NCBI RefSeq assembly: GCF_000531125.1
Contig: NZ_CBTK010000113.1
Location: 1 to 64,000, forward strand
Reading direction: 5' to 3'
DNA: 64,000 nucleotides
Source of the DNA: Candidatus Contendobacter odensis Run_B_J11
GTDB taxonomy: Bacteria > Pseudomonadota > Gammaproteobacteria > Competibacterales > Competibacteraceae
Of this stretch, positions 63,094 through 64,000 are shown in pieces. The notes under the pieces are model-generated. The model did no database searches. It saw nothing but the letters and a program-made list of their open reading frames with translations, and was not told the origin of the DNA. Numbering within the stretch: position 1 is the first letter of the stretch; every line of letters starts with the position of its first letter. A program made the position numbers and the translations under genes.

Positions 63094-64000
63094 TTAGCCG
63101 TGCCGCTTCTGGAAATCGGCCATGAAGTCCACCAGCGCCTTGACCCCGGCCAGTGGCACTGCATTGTAGATGCTGGCGCGCATCCCGCCGACCGAGCGGT
63201 GGCCGGCCAGAGTCAGCAGACCCGCAGTTTTGGCCTCGGCCAGGAACGGCTTATCTAGCGCTTCATCGGGCAGGGTGAACGGTACGTTCATCCACGAGCG
63301 GTAGGCAGGATCGACCGGATTCTTGTAGAAACCGGATTCATCAATGGTTCGGTACAGCAGTTCGGCCTTGGCGCGGTTGCATTCTCCAATCACCGCCAAT
63401 CCACCCTGCGTTTTCAGCCACTGAAACACCAGCCCCGCGATGTACCAGGCATAGGTCGGCGGGGTGTTGTACATCGACCCTTCCTTAGCCATGACCGCAT
63501 AGTCGAGCATAGTCGGCGTGCCGGCGATGGTCTGGCCGATCAAATCCTCGCGGACAATAACAATGGTCAGACCGGCGGGGCCAATGTTCTTCTGTGCGCC
63601 GGCGTAGATGACGCCGAATTTGCTGACATCCAGCGGACGCGACAACAAGGTAGACGACAGGTCCGCCGCCAGCGGTACCGCCACATCAGGAACCGTGTGC
63701 ATCTCGACGCCGTTGATGGTCTCGTTCGGCGTGTAGTGCAGATAGGCGGCTTCGGGGTCGCATTTCCAGGTCTCGCGGGCCGGGACGGTGGTAAAGTTAC
63801 CCGCCTCGGAACTGGCGACCACATTGACCTGAGCGTATTTCCTGGCCTCGGAGATGGCTTTTTTCGACCACATGCCGGTGTTGAGATAATCCGCCTTGGT
63901 CTTGCCGCGCAGCAGATTCATCGGAATCGCAGCGAACTGGCTGGACGCGCCGCCTTGTAGAAACAGCATCTTGTAATTAGCGGGGATGTTCATCAGCTCG
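63094..64000 (-). CDS. serC: phosphoserine aminotransferase, 5' end outside window
   Basis: SerC transfers an amino group from glutamate to 3-phosphohydroxypyruvate using PLP. The visible part is about 302 residues; the full protein is about 360, so about 60 N-terminal residues lie beyond the right edge. The PLP-lysine motif is YAGAQKNIGPAGL. Other family text includes LFLQGGASSQFAAIPMNLL, NYTPNETINGVE-like YLHYTPNETINGVEMH, and HRSVGGMRASIYNAVP at the end. The Met at 63993 is internal; translation reads in from the edge without a stop. Confidence 0.95.
   Translation of the reverse strand, partial: ELMNIPANYKMLFLQGGASSQFAAIPMNLLRGKTKADYLNTGMWSKKAISEARKYAQVNVVASSEAGNFTTVPARETWKCDPEAAYLHYTPNETINGVEMHTVPDVAVPLAADLSSTLLSRPLDVSKFGVIYAGAQKNIGPAGLTIVIVREDLIGQTIAGTPTMLDYAVMAKEGSMYNTPPTYAWYIAGLVFQWLKTQGGLAVIGECNRAKAELLYRTIDESGFYKNPVDPAYRSWMNVPFTLPDEALDKPFLAEAKTAGLLTLAGHRSVGGMRASIYNAVPLAGVKALVDFMADFQKRHG

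Overview
The window is one contig end from a moderately GC-rich Gammaproteobacterium. The first 35 bases are Illumina adapter, so the left edge is an assembly end. Lineage evidence is gene content and order: the panC-panB-folK-pcnB cluster, rpsT divergent from murJ, a coxBA-ctaG-coxC-SURF1-ctaA-ctaE block with a DUF2909 gene, ccoNOQP-ccoG-fixH, bioH-bioC, gltB-gltD and trpG-trpD-trpC. A Competibacter- or Chromatiales-like bacterium is a guess from style, not a demonstrated placement.

Layout. 0-3 kb: metal-efflux genes (TolC-like channel, CzcB/CusB-like adaptor cut by the contig end). 3-8.4 kb: adenylate kinase, soluble pyrophosphatase, a K+-independent proton-pumping pyrophosphatase with a short coupled leader ORF, moaC and RNase D. 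8.4-15 kb: an unrecognised protein, a YyaL-type thioredoxin-fold protein, trpGDC and an OsmC-like protein. 15-20.2 kb: a NapH/NapG-like iron-sulfur fusion and an accessory island with a complete IS607 element (tnpA+tnpB), a second TnpB gene with its right-end RNA segment, an orphan hairpin and a frameshifted cupin gene. 20.2-29 kb: an MmeI-like one-protein restriction-modification enzyme joined to murJ, rpsT, the pantothenate/folate/poly(A) polymerase cluster and tRNA-Glu(CUC).

29-43 kb is a respiratory block: cbb3 oxidase genes with assembly factors, then the haem O/A synthases, SCO-like and SURF1-like factors and the aa3-type oxidase. 43-50 kb holds bioC-bioH, a transglutaminase/circularly permuted ATP-grasp pair of unknown product, a cyclic-nucleotide-binding domain protein and a DegV protein. 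50-56.6 kb is glutamate synthase. 56.9-61.8 kb carries a CheZ-reminiscent protein, tRNA-Ser(UGA), an orphan LytS/AlgZ-type kinase, a CBS-GGDEF protein, a NUDIX hydrolase and two small unknown proteins. The window ends in serA and a truncated serC.

The least explained parts are the ATP-grasp/alpha-E plus transglutaminase pair, the TnpB whose second RuvC acidic residue is Asn, the iron-sulfur fusion with a repeat-like linker, a ten-base homopolymer in bioC, and the CheZ-like protein. No CRISPR array, prophage or rRNA operon was seen. All calls come from reading the sequence; no database search was possible.
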